A stretch of 64,000 nt of DNA from Rhododendron vialii (GCF_030253575.1 NC_080562.1:29777852-29841851); one strand, 5' to 3'; counted from the first letter of the stretch, positions 1 to 12,591 are shown. A program made the numbers and translations. The notes: generated from the letters alone by a model not told the origin.

Positions 1-961
1 TTGTCTTCGTCTCTTCTGTTTAGTGTTTTGCACATAAAGTCTGAATTAACCTCTCCATAAAAATATATTACTACTACTTGTTTATGCACGAGAATGTGAA
101 CTCTATGGAATATATATAATACTCCACTATATATACAAATTGATTGGTTGTACAAAATTTAATTAGAGGTTGAATAATTACAGTAAAAGGATTCGCATCA
201 GGCCCTTTACATTTTGAACCAATTTACACCTTAAAAAGTTACTTTATTACTTTAGCTATCCACTTTAAAAATTTCTACTGCATCAGATTCTTTATATTAA
301 AATTATTCCATTAAAAATATTATTTCTCTATTCTAAAAAAAGTACCAAACTATCCCATTCCGAGCAATTGTTCACTTGTTGTTTATTATTTTTTAATATA
401 TAAATAGTCTAAAAAAATTAAGTGCTCAAATTTTCAATCAGTTTGAACCGATGTGAAAATTTTATTTTTCTGATCATTTTATCCTAAAAGATAATAATTT
501 ATATTTGTCCCTAGAACTTTCGTATAAGACCCCTAAAATAGTCGTAGAACCAAATAAAATGTAAAAAAATATTAAACCAAGTCACTGTAGCAGGGAACAG
601 TGAAATAAAAATATTAAAATAATAAGTAACAAGTGAATAGTTACTCTCGGAAATTAAAGAGTTATTGTAGCAAAGTTATAAATCTTTCAAAGTAGAGAGG
701 GAGGGAGAGAGCCTGATGTGGGGGGGTTTTGAAGGTTTTTTTTTTCATTTTTGCTCTTTAATTTAGTTTGGAGAGGAAAGTACGTAAAGAGGGAGATGTG
801 AATGCTCTAAGGCTCTTCACAGAGCAACGACTCATGTTAATTAGTGTAGGATTTGGGGAAGGGTTGAATGTAGGAGACATTACCCTATAAGCAAAGAAAG
901 TTTTAATTTTTCCACAAAAGGACTACCCAATGCGTGAGACTAATGGTTGCATAAATACAGT
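1..961. other. Gene-free AT-rich flank
   Basis: No frame here has gene-like composition or a recognisable domain. About 421-500 resembles about 45178-45270 near the internal part of a MULE-like foldback element (shared core around GATCATTTTATCCTAAA), so it is probably a diverged dispersed repeat. A purine-rich GA/G tract lies near 690-730. Confidence 0.5.
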
Positions 962-1497
962 CTAAGAGCAAGTACACCAGCTTAGGAATAAAAAAAAGCT
1001 AGAATACCTTATAAATTCATTTGGGTAGTGATTTTACCACACACTTTTTTGATAATGTCACACCCTGCAAATATATTTTTTGGTGCAAAAATACACTTAC
1101 AGTGTGTGGCATTATCAAAAAATGATGTGGCAAAATCATTTTCCATTCATTTTAGCTATTCAGTTTTCAATAGAAACTACAGCAACACTAGTTATTTCCC
1201 CTATTGTCTTTAAACAATTAATTTGTCCCATTATTTCTTGGAGGAGAGAGAAGAGGATTTACTTGGTTTGGTTTGCTGGAAGAGAGAGAAGAGATGGATG
1301 TATGAGAGAGAAAATATTTTTTTATGTTTACATTTGCTACGGTCATTAGGTACTTATAGAGAATACTGTAGATAAATGTAGAATAACTACCTCAATATAT
1401 AGTTAAGCTGCTACACCACGGTTTTTAAGGTTTCATTAGGTAAAATACCTAAAAATTCTTGTATTTCTAAGTTGATGTTGATGCTCTAAGCTCTGAA
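962..1497. repeat. Putative MITE with central hairpin
   Basis: The ends are loosely inverted: CTAAGAGCAAGTACACC at the left and GATGTTGATGCTCTAAG at the right. Inside, about 1028-1063 and 1101-1137 form a long imperfect stem (ATTTTACCACACAC against a mirrored GTGGCAAAAT segment). No coding frame is convincing. It looks like a non-autonomous DNA transposon, but I found no clear target-site duplication, so the outer limits are approximate. Confidence 0.4.
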
Positions 1498-4332
1498 AGC
1501 AGAGAAACTATTTTGACAACTTAAACTTTTGACCACTAGGTCACATTAGAGTCTTGTCAAGCAATTAATTTCGTTTAGGCTACTACTTTTTTGGGGTTTT
1601 TTTCTCGTTCTAATGTTTGAAATTTGGTAGGGAGGCGAGGTTATATATGATTTTACTTGTTGGTGCCTTGTCAAGCTTTCCTTTCGGGATATCAGAACCC
1701 ATTTGGCTAACTTTTGTCGGTCTTTTTGGTTTTTCCCTCTTAAATTTTTACTTAGATTTGCGTTTATCTCAACGAGAGAAATTAAAAAATTAAGTATGAA
1801 TATATAAACGAAAGTCGAAAAAGTTCGCTAAAGACGACGCTAAAGACATTGGTAACAAAAAATTAAGACGGTATAAAAAGACGACGACAAGTTAGCCCAT
1901 AGAGGCCAATATTAGTCTTGCATATACTCATTTGGTATGGGCGTATGGGGGCCACGGCCCCTGTTTCGGGATTTTTTTTTTTAAATTTTATTAGTTGTTT
2001 TTATGTTTTGGTTTTTTGCCAAGTGGTGTATACATCAACGGGGGTTAGAGGTAGTTAGTAAGTTAGTCCACATGGGGTCCAAAGACAATTCATAGCCCCG
2101 AACCACAAACGCACCAAACTCTTGACGGAAGGACTAGGAAATGCCATTGGGCTACAAGCCCATTGCCGTTTTTATGTTTGTTAAGAACACCTAGAATGTG
2201 TTTGTTTTGGGTCCCAAAATCTAATTTCTCTCAGCACACAGTCTTCCATAAATTTTTTCTTTCTTAATTAATCCCATTCCTCTTTCTATCTTTTTTCACT
2301 CATTACCCAAAAAACCTCCCTCAAAACCTAAATCAAACAAACCATAAGATTTCTAAACCTTGAAATTTCAAAATCTTGTTGTTCAAAATCCCCGCGTTTG
2401 CGACATCCTGATTCCGTCCCTAATGAAGATATATTATACCTTCCTACCATTGATTGCTAATTGTAGTTTGACTCGTTGTAACTCGTACTTCAGTGTTTTC
2501 GATGTAAATAAAATTTCTTTCTTCTCCAATCATCAAAAAATGATGCTTGCATGCATGGCAGATAAAGCATTTTTTTGGTTGTCTTCCATTTTATTTGGCT
2601 ATAGTCGCATCCAATGGAAAAGAACATCAAGAAAAGTAAAAGAAAAAAGAACGTAGAAGCCTTAAAAAAGAAACTCATTTTGGTGACGCATGCTTTTAGT
2701 GCAACTTTAAAGTTGGAAGTTGATTCAAAACTTATCAACATAAAAGGAAAATGTAAAAAGAGGCAAGGATAAAAATGTTATGATCACTAGCCAATAGACG
2801 ATTTATCGTAGTTATACTTCAAAATTAAATTTGAAATTCAAAGCGCTTAAGTTGGTTGCTATTCGATCGATCAGGCTTCCAATTTTTGCAATTTATATAT
2901 GGCATGCAGCTAGCTTCGAATGCAGTGCTATAATACGTGTTCTGTTATTTGAATTGTCAGGATTTATTCTAATTCACGTAACGTGCGTGGATGAGCGCAA
3001 GATAAAAGCGTCTCCCGAAAATATTTCAAACTATTAAAGTCTACAAGAGCGAGTGCTCACAGCAGGGAGGGTAGTTTGAGATCAAAGGCGGAGGGTCCCA
3101 GAGAAAAGGACTATATGAGACCAAGGATTATATTTACCTCAAGCTGAATAAAAAGTCCACCATTTCCTTCATTTTTTTTCCCTACTGAAAGACAAACCAA
3201 CAAGAAAAAAACATACCCCTTGGTGACAACACTTTGCTTTTTCCCAAACCCTTTTGAAATCTCCACATGATTTCAATCTTGTACAGATCTTGTTGTTTTT
3301 TACTACCTCAAAAAACAAGAGATCTAGAGAGAGAGAGAGAGAGAGAGGATACAAACTAGCTAGGATTGGAGGGGTAATTAGAAAGGTAAGGGAATCCCTA
3401 ATTAATAAGGGCAGATCTTGAAAGTTGAAGCTGGTGTTGGTGCCTTTGAGAGAGAGAGAGGGGTATTGGGGAAGGAGAGAATATTCTGATGGCCACCAAA
3501 GTTCAACAGCTAAACTCCAAAGATTAAACACTAAACAAAGTTTAGTAAGCAAAAAAATCATTAGATTATGATTAAAGGGCGTTTTGCAGTAAAAGTCAGC
3601 CCACAACCAGACGACTGCTCTCTCTTCCAAAAATTCACTGCCTTTGTCAGTTCTCTGTCTTTTAACCGGTCTTTTCCCAAACCAACCTTATACTGTACTA
3701 TATTCTCTCTAGTAATCAATTACTCCTACCTACAGTAATTCATTACTAGTAATATGGCACCCATATCTATATATGCCCAAAAATGACTCAAATATAGTAA
3801 GTAACTCAAGATTTTTAATCTACCGCGCGCGAGCCAGAAATAAAAAGTAGGTTAATTTCATTTTTCATCTAATTCTAATGGATACTCATACTCCATTATC
3901 AATAACTCGGTAATTTTATATGGGACGGACCGCTACAGAAATCGATAGCTACAGCAATTGTAAGTTAATAAATCATTAATATAATCTTTACAAAAATAAA
4001 TAAAGAAAAGAAAAAAACTGTACTCGCTTACTAAAAAGTACAAGTGGGTTAGTTTTGGTCGGCAAAAAAAAGAGAGAAAGGGATCGAGTGTTCATCTTTC
4101 AATTTCTGCACTGTTTTGGGTAGTACTCAGAAATGACAGATCCAGATATGATCTTTCCTTTAAAGAAAGAAACTGGGGAACGATTCAACAAGAAAAGCTT
4201 TAAAGTGGGTAATCATCTACCATTCAAAGAGAAAACGAACAATCAAATTAACCGTCCAACGACTTTTTATCCACTTAATTATAATCTCCTCATTTCACCA
4301 TCATCATCATCATTTCACCATCATCCTCCGTA
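1498..4332. other. Gene-free stretch with a GA tract
   Basis: No convincing gene. A (GA)n tract lies at about 3327-3347, followed by purine-rich sequence to about 3480. Such tracts lie just upstream of four of the five genes here, so this could be a distal leader or promoter segment of the IDD gene or of an unrecognised transcript. The open frame opposite it is low-complexity Ser/Leu sequence without domain features. Confidence 0.4.
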
Positions 4333-4516
4333 GACCCCATTCGTTTTGAGATTTTGAATTTGAATTTATAGGTAATAACTGTAAAGAGAAATAGAGTAAT
4401 TATTAGAAATATAGGTAAAAATTGGAGAGAAAAATTAGAGTAATGATTGAAGACAAATAGAATAATAATTAGAATCCAAAATCCAAAACCCTTAAACGAC
4501 GAATGGGGTCTTACAA
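4333..4516. repeat. Tourist-like MITE
   Basis: Terminal inverted repeats GACCCCATTCGT / ACGAATGGGGTC flank about 160 bp of degenerate AG/AT-rich subrepeats (units like AGAGTAATGATTGAAGA). The flanks read GTA on the left and TTA on the right, near the TWA duplication of PIF/Harbinger-Tourist elements. Similar subrepeats recur at about 15600-15760. Confidence 0.55.
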
Positions 4517-4647
4517 AATTTGAAGCATATGTCTCTCTTTTGCATTTTTAATAGCAAAAAGTACTATTAATTACGCTCATAGATTTGATTTTATAAGCTC
4601 ATATTTAATGAATTAATACTGCAAAAAAAAATCTAGAACCCTTCTTA

Positions 4648-4775
4648 GGCCTCATTTGGCTAAGTTTCTTATTTTTATGTACTTATTTTTTATTTTACGA
4701 GACATGTCTTTCTCTCACAATATATCATTTTTAATTCAAAAAATAAGTACTTACTTCCTTTAGTGGAACGGAGCC
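4648..4775. repeat. Small MITE, Tourist-like
   Basis: The left end (AGGCCTCATTTGGC) and right end (GTGGAACGGAGCCTA) are inverted over the outer bases, and the interior folds around an ACTTATTTTTT stem. The interior resembles 19050-19130 inside the NAC gene intron, which suggests one family. The right end also resembles the ends of the Tourist-like copies at 49288-49864 and 52546-52784. Confidence 0.45.
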
Positions 4776-6294
4776 TATTCGCAAATGTTTAGAAGCCCAA
4801 GGCTGCTAGTACTGGCTGAGTGTTAGTTGGGGATACCATTGACACTCTCACAAGCTCAAGGTAGCTAACACTGCTTGTTCGGTGTTCCCTTCAGATTTTA
4901 TTCTATTTTAGGACGATTAATTATCTATGTACTAGCAGACTATATATATAAATGAAAGGATCAAATCATCAAAATATGACACGTAATAAACTTTTGGAAC
5001 AGAACAAAACTGTATCCATATATAATGCCATGGGAAACAACCAATTAAGTCTTTTTTGGGAATGCTTTTTCCATTCATTTTGACTATGCAACTAAGTAAA
5101 AAGATTTCACTTGTGTGAAATATGAGAACAAAAGGAGCTTTTTTTAGATGGGTATTGCTCATCAATCACACTTTAATATAACATCTACTTTCTTACTTTA
5201 GTTGACATAAAAAATAATAATAATAATCTCATTACACCCACTTGACTCAAAGGGTGCTCATTCCCATTGAATTGCATTTACCAATTAGCTTATGAATTTT
5301 CAGTTTTTGCACTTTTCTGAAATGTTTTCATCCTATTAAAGTGAACTGGCTTTCTCCACAGAGGACATTCAACTTGGGAGATTAATTGCCAAAGGCCATT
5401 AGAATTTCCTCATGAGGCAGAGAGATGCCTGTTGAAGCGTGTTTCCTAATTTATAGAATGAATCAAAAGCACGTTATGTACATCAACAGGAAATTACCAA
5501 AAAACAATGAAAGAAACATAATGAATTCTCTTCCTATGTCTAAGATTTCGACCCCATGAAGGACTGGTGCAGTGACAATCACTCACCTGATAACTAGGTG
5601 CGTTAGAAAGTCTTTCTTTAAGAATTCGACTCTCACTGTGCTTGTCATCATGCATATCGTGTTCAATCCATGGTTCAATCGATAGGAGCTAGATTTTGTC
5701 CGATTTTAATTGAAACATCAGCCAGTCGATAGTAATTAATCTCCTAGATTAATTGGTCCATTTAAAAGAGTACCAATTTTTTTTTTGAAATACAACAAAG
5801 TTACATCTAGAAGTAACCCGTATGATCATAAAAAGAAGTCATCCGAAATAAATTTCTAGACTAGCTACCTAATTTATCGAAATCAAGTTTGTAGAAAGAA
5901 CTAAATTCTCTTTTATGTATAATGAGAAAAATATGTACTAAGAACTATCTATGCAATATTTGATAGTTAGTCACAAACTTTTGTGGGGTTATTACAAATA
6001 GCAAGCTAGTATTTTTCTATTAAAACAAAATATAGTCTAGGCATGGTGATTGGAAGATATCTATTAGAAAAATATAAAAAGGAAAAGCAAGCAAATTATG
6101 GGATAATCATTTCCAAGGGGAAAGGGCCAATTATGATATGTATCATGATGCACCTTTAGTGTGGTTTTTGCCGCCTCCTCCTTCCCTCTATGTTCCCCCC
6201 TCCAACTTCCACTTTTCACCGCCTCCCCCAAACCATCATTATTATATTCTCAGTCCAACTAAAAGCAGTTAAAAAAGACTGCAAAGACATACAA
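4776..6294. other. IDD upstream region, nothing recognised
   Basis: No gene is seen. A piece near 5560-5660 has a weak tRNA-like internal promoter look (AATTCGACTCTCAC) and might be SINE debris, but the evidence is thin. The last few hundred bases before the GA tracts probably contain the promoter of the IDD gene. Confidence 0.3.
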
Positions 6295-6409
6295 GGAGAG
6301 AGAGAGAGAGAGAGAGAGATCTACTCCTTGAGCAGCTGAGCTCTTGTTATTAAGGCACTCATTCTCTGGTGTTTTCTCTTAGTTCCATCTCTAATACTCC
6401 CCTTTTATT

Positions 6410-6442
<33 letters not shown>
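6295..6442 (+). promoter_or_regulatory. Two GA microsatellites in IDD leader
   Basis: (GA)n runs at about 6295-6319 and 6413-6442 lie 61-210 bases before the chosen IDD start codon, so they are probably in the 5' leader or core promoter. GA repeats of this kind are known binding sites of BASIC PENTACYSTEINE (BPC) proteins in plants. That role is inferred here from sequence alone. Confidence 0.45.
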
Positions 6443-6444
<2 letters not shown>

Positions 6445-6455
6445 AGTTGATTCCA

Positions 6456-6503
6456 AACTTTGAAGAAAAAGAGGTGACCGAACTTTGAAGAAAAAGAGGT
6501 GAC
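6456..6503 (+). repeat. 23-bp tandem duplication before IDD ATG
   Basis: A 23-base unit beginning AACTTTGAAGAAAAAGAGG occurs at 6456-6478 and again, identically, at 6481-6503, separated by two bases. The second copy ends immediately before the ATG at 6504, so the duplication lies in the last 48 bases of the 5' leader. It is recent because the copies are identical. Confidence 0.8.
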
Positions 6504-9461
6504 ATGTTTGAAAAAATGGTAGACGAAGAAATCTCAAATGGTTTTACTCAAAACCCAAGTGGTGGATCCAATCCTCCCCCTCTAAGGAAGAAGAGAAATC
6601 TCCCTGGAAATCCAGGCAAGCCTCCATAATTAATTTCCACCAAAAAAACACACATATATTGTTAGCTTTCCTTTCTTTCTTTCTTGCTTTCTATCTTTCT
6701 TTCTGCCTAGCTTTACGAACACTGGTATATCCATGGATATTCATAAATAATCAATTTATTTTTTCGGATTATTTGACTTATTTTCTTTCTAATTCCTATA
6801 AACCTCGGCATATTCATGGATATACCCACATGATGATCAATCCATTTTTCAGATTTGTTTTTGTGTTTTTAGGAACTTAATTGTCGTAAATTCTTCAGTT
6901 AGTCACTTCCATGTCCGGCCTCTCCCCTATTTCTAGTTTGTTCAGTTCATATTCTTGATTAACTTACAGTATTATGTCTAGCTATATAAATAGTATTATA
7001 TGGCTTTTATATATTAATCAGATCACTATCAATATCAATATCTCTCAGATCCTGAGGCCGAAGTCATCGCGCTGTCCCCCAAAACCCTAATGGCGACCAA
7101 CCGGTTCTTGTGCGAGATATGCGGGAAAGGTTTCCAAAGGGATCAAAACTTGCAGCTGCACAGGCGCGGGCATAACCTGCCGTGGAAGCTGAAGCAAAGG
7201 ACCAGCAAGGAAATCCGGAAGCGCGTCTACGTCTGCCCCGAGAAGACTTGCGTCCACAACCACCCTTCCAGGGCGCTCGGCGACCTGACCGGGATAAAGA
7301 AGCACTTCTGCAGGAAGCACGGCGAGAAGAAGTGGAAGTGCGACAAGTGCGCGAAGCGATACGCCGTGCAGTCGGACTGGAAGGCTCACTCGAAAACTTG
7401 TGGCACTCGGGAGTACAAGTGCGACTGTGGTACTATATTTTCGAGGTAATTCATCGATTCTTACCGGTTAATCTAGATTTTCGTTTTGGAGTAGCATGGC
7501 ATTGATCGATGCTTTTATATAACTCATGGTGTTCGGATTAATTTTCATTAACCTTCTTGCGACGGTGGTACTATTAGCGGCATTGAACTATTGTAAGAAA
7601 ATTAAGTAGGCTAATAAAGTGTTCTCGAACCAACGGATTTTGTAGCCCAACGGTTATCTCCTGTAGCTCATTGGTTATCTCCTGTTCCTCCCTCAAGGGG
7701 GACTTGAATTCAAGTCTTATCAGAGGCTGGAATTCAGGGTAATAAACAGTTTTTGAATATTCTGTGGACTAATCTAGTAACTTTCTCACTAACTCCCACC
7801 GATCATGTATAAAATATTGACAAAAATGAAAAACAAATAACTGTTGATTTTTTGAGGGTCTAAAGGAAGAAATTTGGCAGGAAACTGATTTTTTTTTTTC
7901 ATAACTGTTTGGTTTTTAAATAACTTTATAGTCCGAACCCGCTTTTAAGCATCTCGATTGATCCCAGGACCCTGAGCTTAACTGGGAGTTATGCTTGGCG
8001 AGCCATTTTCAAAAATCAATAGTTCTTCGGCAATAAAGATAGCCAGAACTGTTGGTTCCAAGGTCATCAATTAGTATTTCTCTTGTTCTAGCTAGTAATC
8101 AACTTTTCTGTTTATCGATAGTACTAGTTTTAATTAGTTTGGGCTTACTTCTTGATTGATATTTAAGGAGACATATCTAGGTTTATCTTTTACCATATAA
8201 TCTTGTTTTCCCTCTTAGTCTTGTTTCTCTCTTGTCAAAAGTGATAATTCAAGCATAGATTTAAATCTCGGTCGCTACGTATAGCGGTTCATCGGCTAAC
8301 CAATTCCGCTACATCCCGGTATATATCGCTGCTACCAAAAGTTCACACTTGTATCGGTCGATTTCCTGTACATATTTCTTTGTATCCGATATTTTTCACA
8401 CTTCACAGCCTCTAATGGAACCACTACGGTCGCTTCAAGTGCTTTGGTGCCAAAAATAATTTTAAAAACTTCACAATCGTTACACCTAATTCTCACTACG
8501 TGTCAATCGATACTCCCGCTACATCATTACTGCTACTGCTATTTAAAACCAAAATATACACGAACCGTTTCTGGATTATAACTAAAACCCACAAACTATG
8601 TACGATGGATTGTTGATGTGATATTGTTTCGTATAGTCTTAGCTCTGATATATACACATTTAATTACTTGTAAATTTCTTGTCTAATGGCAGGAGAGATA
8701 GCTTCATCACCCACAGGGCCTTCTGTGATGCCTTAGCAGAAGAATCAGCAAGAGTCGCGGCGGCATCAAACATCAACACCCCAATGGCCACTCCCAACAA
8801 CATCAGTTACCATTTCATCGGAGCCCAAATTGGCGGCCCGACGATGCCCCAGAACTTCTCTCCCATTTTCATTCCAACCTCAACGAAAAACGACGAAAAT
8901 CTCACTCCGAACAAGCCGTTACCGCTCCCTCTTTGGATTGGGAATACTGATTTCCAACAGGTTCACCAACTAGGCGATCCACTGCAGGTTCAGTGTTCGA
9001 ATCCCCCACCATCCGATTACCAAATGAATTGGGTGTTTGGAAACAAGATCGGTTCGGGCAATACCGATGAAATGACGAGCATTTCGATTCCTTCCTTGTA
9101 TGGAATTGGAATCCATCACCAGCCTCAGCAAATGGCTTCCACAAATACTTCTGCAACGGCTCTGTTACAGAAGGCTGCACAAATTGGTGCAACTTCCAGT
9201 TATAATCATCAAGGGCAAGATGGGAACAAGTTTTGTGGACTAATGTATGGTGCAAACCCAAGCATAACAGGCAGCATTGGAAGTGAGGTGGAGAGCGGAG
9301 GAAATGATCTCTCTGGTTATAATCAGTTCCAGATGTACCCCTCGAAGCGCCGGAACATACATAAGGAAGAGAGCGTTGCTGCTGGAGGGCAAACTAGGGA
9401 TTTCTTGGGCGTTGGCGTGCAATCCCTCTGCCACCCTTCTTCCGTCAACGGGTGGATTTGA
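6504..9461 (+). CDS. NUC: INDETERMINATE DOMAIN zinc-finger transcription factor, NUTCRACKER/IDD8 type
   Basis: Three exons, 6504-6615, 7049-7445 and 8693-9461, join in frame to 425 codons plus stop. The basic stretch [10 protein letters not shown] precedes the ID domain. Its four fingers use C59/C62/H75/H79, C100/C105/H123/H128, C135/C138/H151/C155 and C162/C164/H177/C181. The C-terminal half carries the family motifs [14 protein letters not shown] and [16 protein letters not shown]; the latter ending matches my memory of Arabidopsis NUC/IDD8, as does [10 protein letters not shown] in the middle. IDD proteins are nuclear DNA-binding factors that work with SHR/SCR/DELLA-type GRAS proteins in root patterning, sugar signalling and flowering. 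Intron 1 has a GC donor (CCAG|GCAAG), forced by the fixed reading NP|DPEAEV; introns 2 and the acceptors are canonical. An alternative start is the in-frame ATG at 6516. Family certain; exact orthologue likely but not proven. Confidence 0.93.
7635..7750 (+). repeat. Possible tRNA-like SINE remnant in IDD intron 2
   Basis: TGTAGCCCAACGGTTATCTC is followed directly by a diverged copy, TGTAGCTCATTGGTTATCTC, so an A-box-like block appears twice. About 30 bases later comes GACTTGAATTCAAGTC, resembling a degenerate B box. This arrangement suggests a tRNA-derived SINE with a duplicated head. No tail or target duplication was found. Confidence 0.35.
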
Positions 9462-9949
9462 TCGCGTTCGAATTCTCTTTAACAAATTTACGAGATCACA
9501 GAACCGCCAAGTAAATTGCATGGATGTCACGATTTAAAGGTAGTGCCCGGTGAGACCTACTTTTGCAAAATTGCGAACTTCCATACACTTTCCGTTGACC
9601 GGTTCTGTGACTTGTTCATGTGGTCGTAGAATAATTACTCAATTGGAATTCATGCACTCAAGAAATTAAAGCAAGGTGGATACTAAAGAGTTAGTAAATG
9701 AAGAACTTTGCAGATGGGAAAAAGGTGGCATTGAGTGCTTTGATGTTGGGCTAAAAAGTTGTGCTGCTTAGAAAATTGTTCAACTGTTGAAGGAGGAGAG
9801 ATCCAATAAACTGAAAGTTGCTTATGTTCGAAGGAAAAAAAGCTTTTGCCTTTTTCTGAAAATGGTTAAGTCTCGGGACACAACTTTAAAAAACAACTCC
9901 GAACATAATTGTGTCCGAAGTCGTTACATGTATGGGAGTCCATGTACAC
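9462..9949. other. IDD 3' flank
   Basis: Probable 3' untranslated region and downstream flank of the IDD gene. No further gene, and no strong polyadenylation signal could be chosen with confidence. Confidence 0.4.
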
Positions 9950-10493
9950 GGGCTGCAAACGAGCCGAGTCGAGCCGAGCTTTACTGTGTTCAAGCTTGTT
10001 TATTAAGTTTTTAACGAACACGAGCTCAAGCTCGAGCCCAACGAAAGCTTAATGAGTCGAGCTCGAGCCGAGCAGGCCTTGGCTTGACTTGAGCTCGAGC
10101 TTGTTCACGAGCCTCAACGGACCAACGAAAAATGTATATATATCCTCACATAGGCCTAATACAACCAAAAATATTTTGATTGTAAAGGTATATATCTTTT
10201 ATTTTCCTATAGAGCGGGGGTGTACTGGTGTGCGTGTGCTCTTGCCTCTCTTGGTTGACTGAAAACTGAAAACAAAAAGAACAAATTATGAAATAACAAT
10301 AAAAATCCTAAACTTAAGTGTATATATCCCGGCTTGCAAGCCGACTCGAGCCGAGCTGATCCTAGCTCGAGCTCGGCTCGTTTACAAAACGAGCTAAAAA
10401 ATCGGTTAGAGCTTGTTCGTTTAACTTCCGAGCCGAGCTTGAACGAGCCACTAACGAGCCGAGCTGCGAGCCACTCGGTTCGTTTGCAACCCT
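9950..10493. mobile_element. hAT-like non-autonomous element
   Basis: The ends GGGCTGCAAACGAGCC and GGTTCGTTTGCAACCC are inverted, and both subterminal regions are packed with GAGCCGAG/CTCGGCTC motifs. An exact 8-bp direct repeat, ATGTACAC, flanks the element at 9942-9949 and 10494-10501; 8-bp duplications are the mark of hAT transposases. There is no transposase frame in the 544 bp, so it depends on a partner elsewhere. Confidence 0.85.
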
Positions 10494-10501
10494 ATGTACA
10501 C

Positions 10502-11198
10502 TCAATGACTGTCTATCGAGTTGTGTTTCAAAGTTTTGTCTTTATGATTGCTCCTTTTTTTTTCCCTGACGAGGGGAGGGTAGAAAGTAGTGGGGGCAAA
10601 GAAAGAGGCCTGGCCTTTGGGACTCCATTATTGCAAACTTTGCTTCTCTGTTGTGGTGGTCTTTATAAACTGGCTATGAAATGGAGTTTCAGTGGTCAAA
10701 AAAGCCTTCCTCTCTAGTTAAGTAGGCTTATAGCCCTATTTAATTATTAAGTTAGATAAGATTATGTCGCCTTTTCCTTCAATAAACCATGCTAATTACG
10801 TTGTACGGAATAAGATTTGCTACAATACTAAGATGCTTGAAATTGAGGGATCAGAAATGTTTAATATTTCATCCCCCACCATAAAAGGAATTGAACCTTT
10901 ATATGGTTTTTTAACTATTTTGGTACCTAACTATATGTAACATCAAGCCATAGTGGCATAGCCAGCTAGCAGGTTTGAATATTGCAACTTAATCTTGCTT
11001 TATACTCCTTCTATGATCTCCCAATTGCCACCGTAAATATTTATGCGGACGGTTCATATAGGATTTTGTCCCCATTTTAATCTCCTCTCCACTAGTGAAT
11101 GATTGAATTGGTCTCCCAAGTGTTAGTCGATGTGCGTCTAAGCTAGTTCGGATAAATCTCTTTTTTTTTTTCTTTAATTTATTTTTGCTAAATTTGAC
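10502..11198. other. Gene-free stretch
   Basis: AT-rich sequence between two transposon copies. I see no gene, RNA or clear repeat. Confidence 0.35.
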
Positions 11199-11215
11199 GA
11201 CTCTCGAATTGTTTC

Positions 11216-11361
11216 TTTTTTTTTTGCTCAGCGAAAGAAACATTTATTAAAACTCGAAAGGGATACATCGAGAAGAAAAAGACAGCCAAAAAAAGAGATT
11301 GACCACATCCAACCGACAGTTGGATGCTCTCCTAAAAACTAGATTACACTCTCAATTTTCG
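11216..11361 (-). mobile_element. 146-bp LINE 3'-end fragment
   Basis: On the minus strand this is the terminal part of a plant L1-type LINE: a GATGTATCCC-type block, an A/T-rich end and a poly(A) tail that reads as poly(T) just right of 11215. An exact 17-bp target duplication, GACTCTCGAATTGTTTC, flanks it at 11199-11215 and 11362-11378. The copy was cut short at its 5' end during insertion, so no coding sequence remains. Related tails are at 13596, 18609 and 23277. Confidence 0.85.
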
Positions 11362-11378
11362 GACTCTCGAATTGTTTC

Positions 11379-11904
11379 TTGACTCCATCTTTTTGGCACC
11401 TTGATTATAAATTAAACATCAAAAAGACAGAATGAAAAAAGAAGAAGTTACATTTATCCTTGCACTGTTATCTTCATGTTTAACACTTCTGCTTGCATAG
11501 CCCCAAGAGTTAGTGCTATTATTTGGTGGGTTGCTGTCCACACAATTGATTAGAGTTTTTTTCTTGGGGTCTAATTTCAAGAAAATAATTTCTTGTAAAT
11601 ACCTAATCCCAACGTCAATGGCCTACCTTTGATCGAATCAGGAAGGAAATTAGTCGAGGTGCGCGTAAGTTGACCAAACACCATTAACCGTCGAAAAAAA
11701 AAAAAAAACATTTTTGCTTGCATGATTGAATGGAGTGTTTCAAATTGAGCACTATGACGTACATATAAGAATCAACAGTGCGTATTGTATACAAATTTGG
11801 AATTGGGTACCAAACCTTCCAAGCTTACAAAACCACATTGTGGAATGGCAAAAATAAAAAGGTTGTGTTTGTTTGTCGAGGAAAAACCAAACAGAAAGTC
11901 TAGC
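11379..11904. other. Gene-free stretch
   Basis: No gene seen. Poly(A) of 16 bases near 11694-11709 is not attached to any recognisable element. Confidence 0.35.
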
Positions 11905-12168
11905 ACAACAATCGTGCACAGATCACGGTGTGAGGCCCACTCCAAGTCTCACATAAATGATCTGAATCGTTCATTAAATATAAAATGTTTTTTCGACAGC
12001 TTCGCAAAAATCAGCTCAATCCGAAATCCATAAGTGCTCTGAAAAGTTAAATGATTGAATTGAACATCTGTAGGTATCGAATTAAGTTTTTTTTTGTGTG
12101 GGGAGAGGCCCTCAAAAAATGTTTTCGTTTTAATGAACGGTTTGGATTGTTTGTTGTGCAGCCGGGTT
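11905..12168. repeat. Possible foldback MITE
   Basis: GCACAACAATCGTGCAC at the left is roughly mirrored by GGATTGTTTGTTGTGCAG at the right, and the interior has further mirrored pieces (GATCTGAATCGTTCATTAA against TTAATGAACGGTTTGGATT). It looks like a diverged inverted-repeat element. Limits are approximate and no target duplication was found. Confidence 0.4.
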
Positions 12169-12591
12169 GATTAGCAAATGCATGTCATCAATTGCACTAC
12201 ACATGTCATCCTCTGGTTTATTTTTACTTACATTTTAGTCCTAAAGAAAATATCTGGGGTCACCTAAGGACTTCAAGAGATGCAAAAGTACTTGCAAAGT
12301 GGACGACAATGATAAGGTTTAGATTTTCTTGTGAATCTAGCTAATTTTTTCCTCATTTTTATTTGCTTTTCTTTCCATCCACAATTGCTCTGCAAATTTA
12401 TGGTCTGAAGTCCAAATTGGGCTCAATGCTGATTTCCATTGCTCCAACTAACTTGATTTTACAATTGAATCTCAGATTTTCTTAGAAAAACAAAAATTAG
12501 ATACTTGTTGCACAACTTTTTATGCTAAGGTCTAGTTCAATAACTAAGGATTAGCTATTTTAATATTCACCGATCCATATATCCCTAATAT

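Noticed and set aside
3169-3630. 153-residue minus-strand frame next to the GA tract
   Set aside because: Low-complexity Ser/Leu composition opposite a GA repeat, with no domain and no support for splicing.
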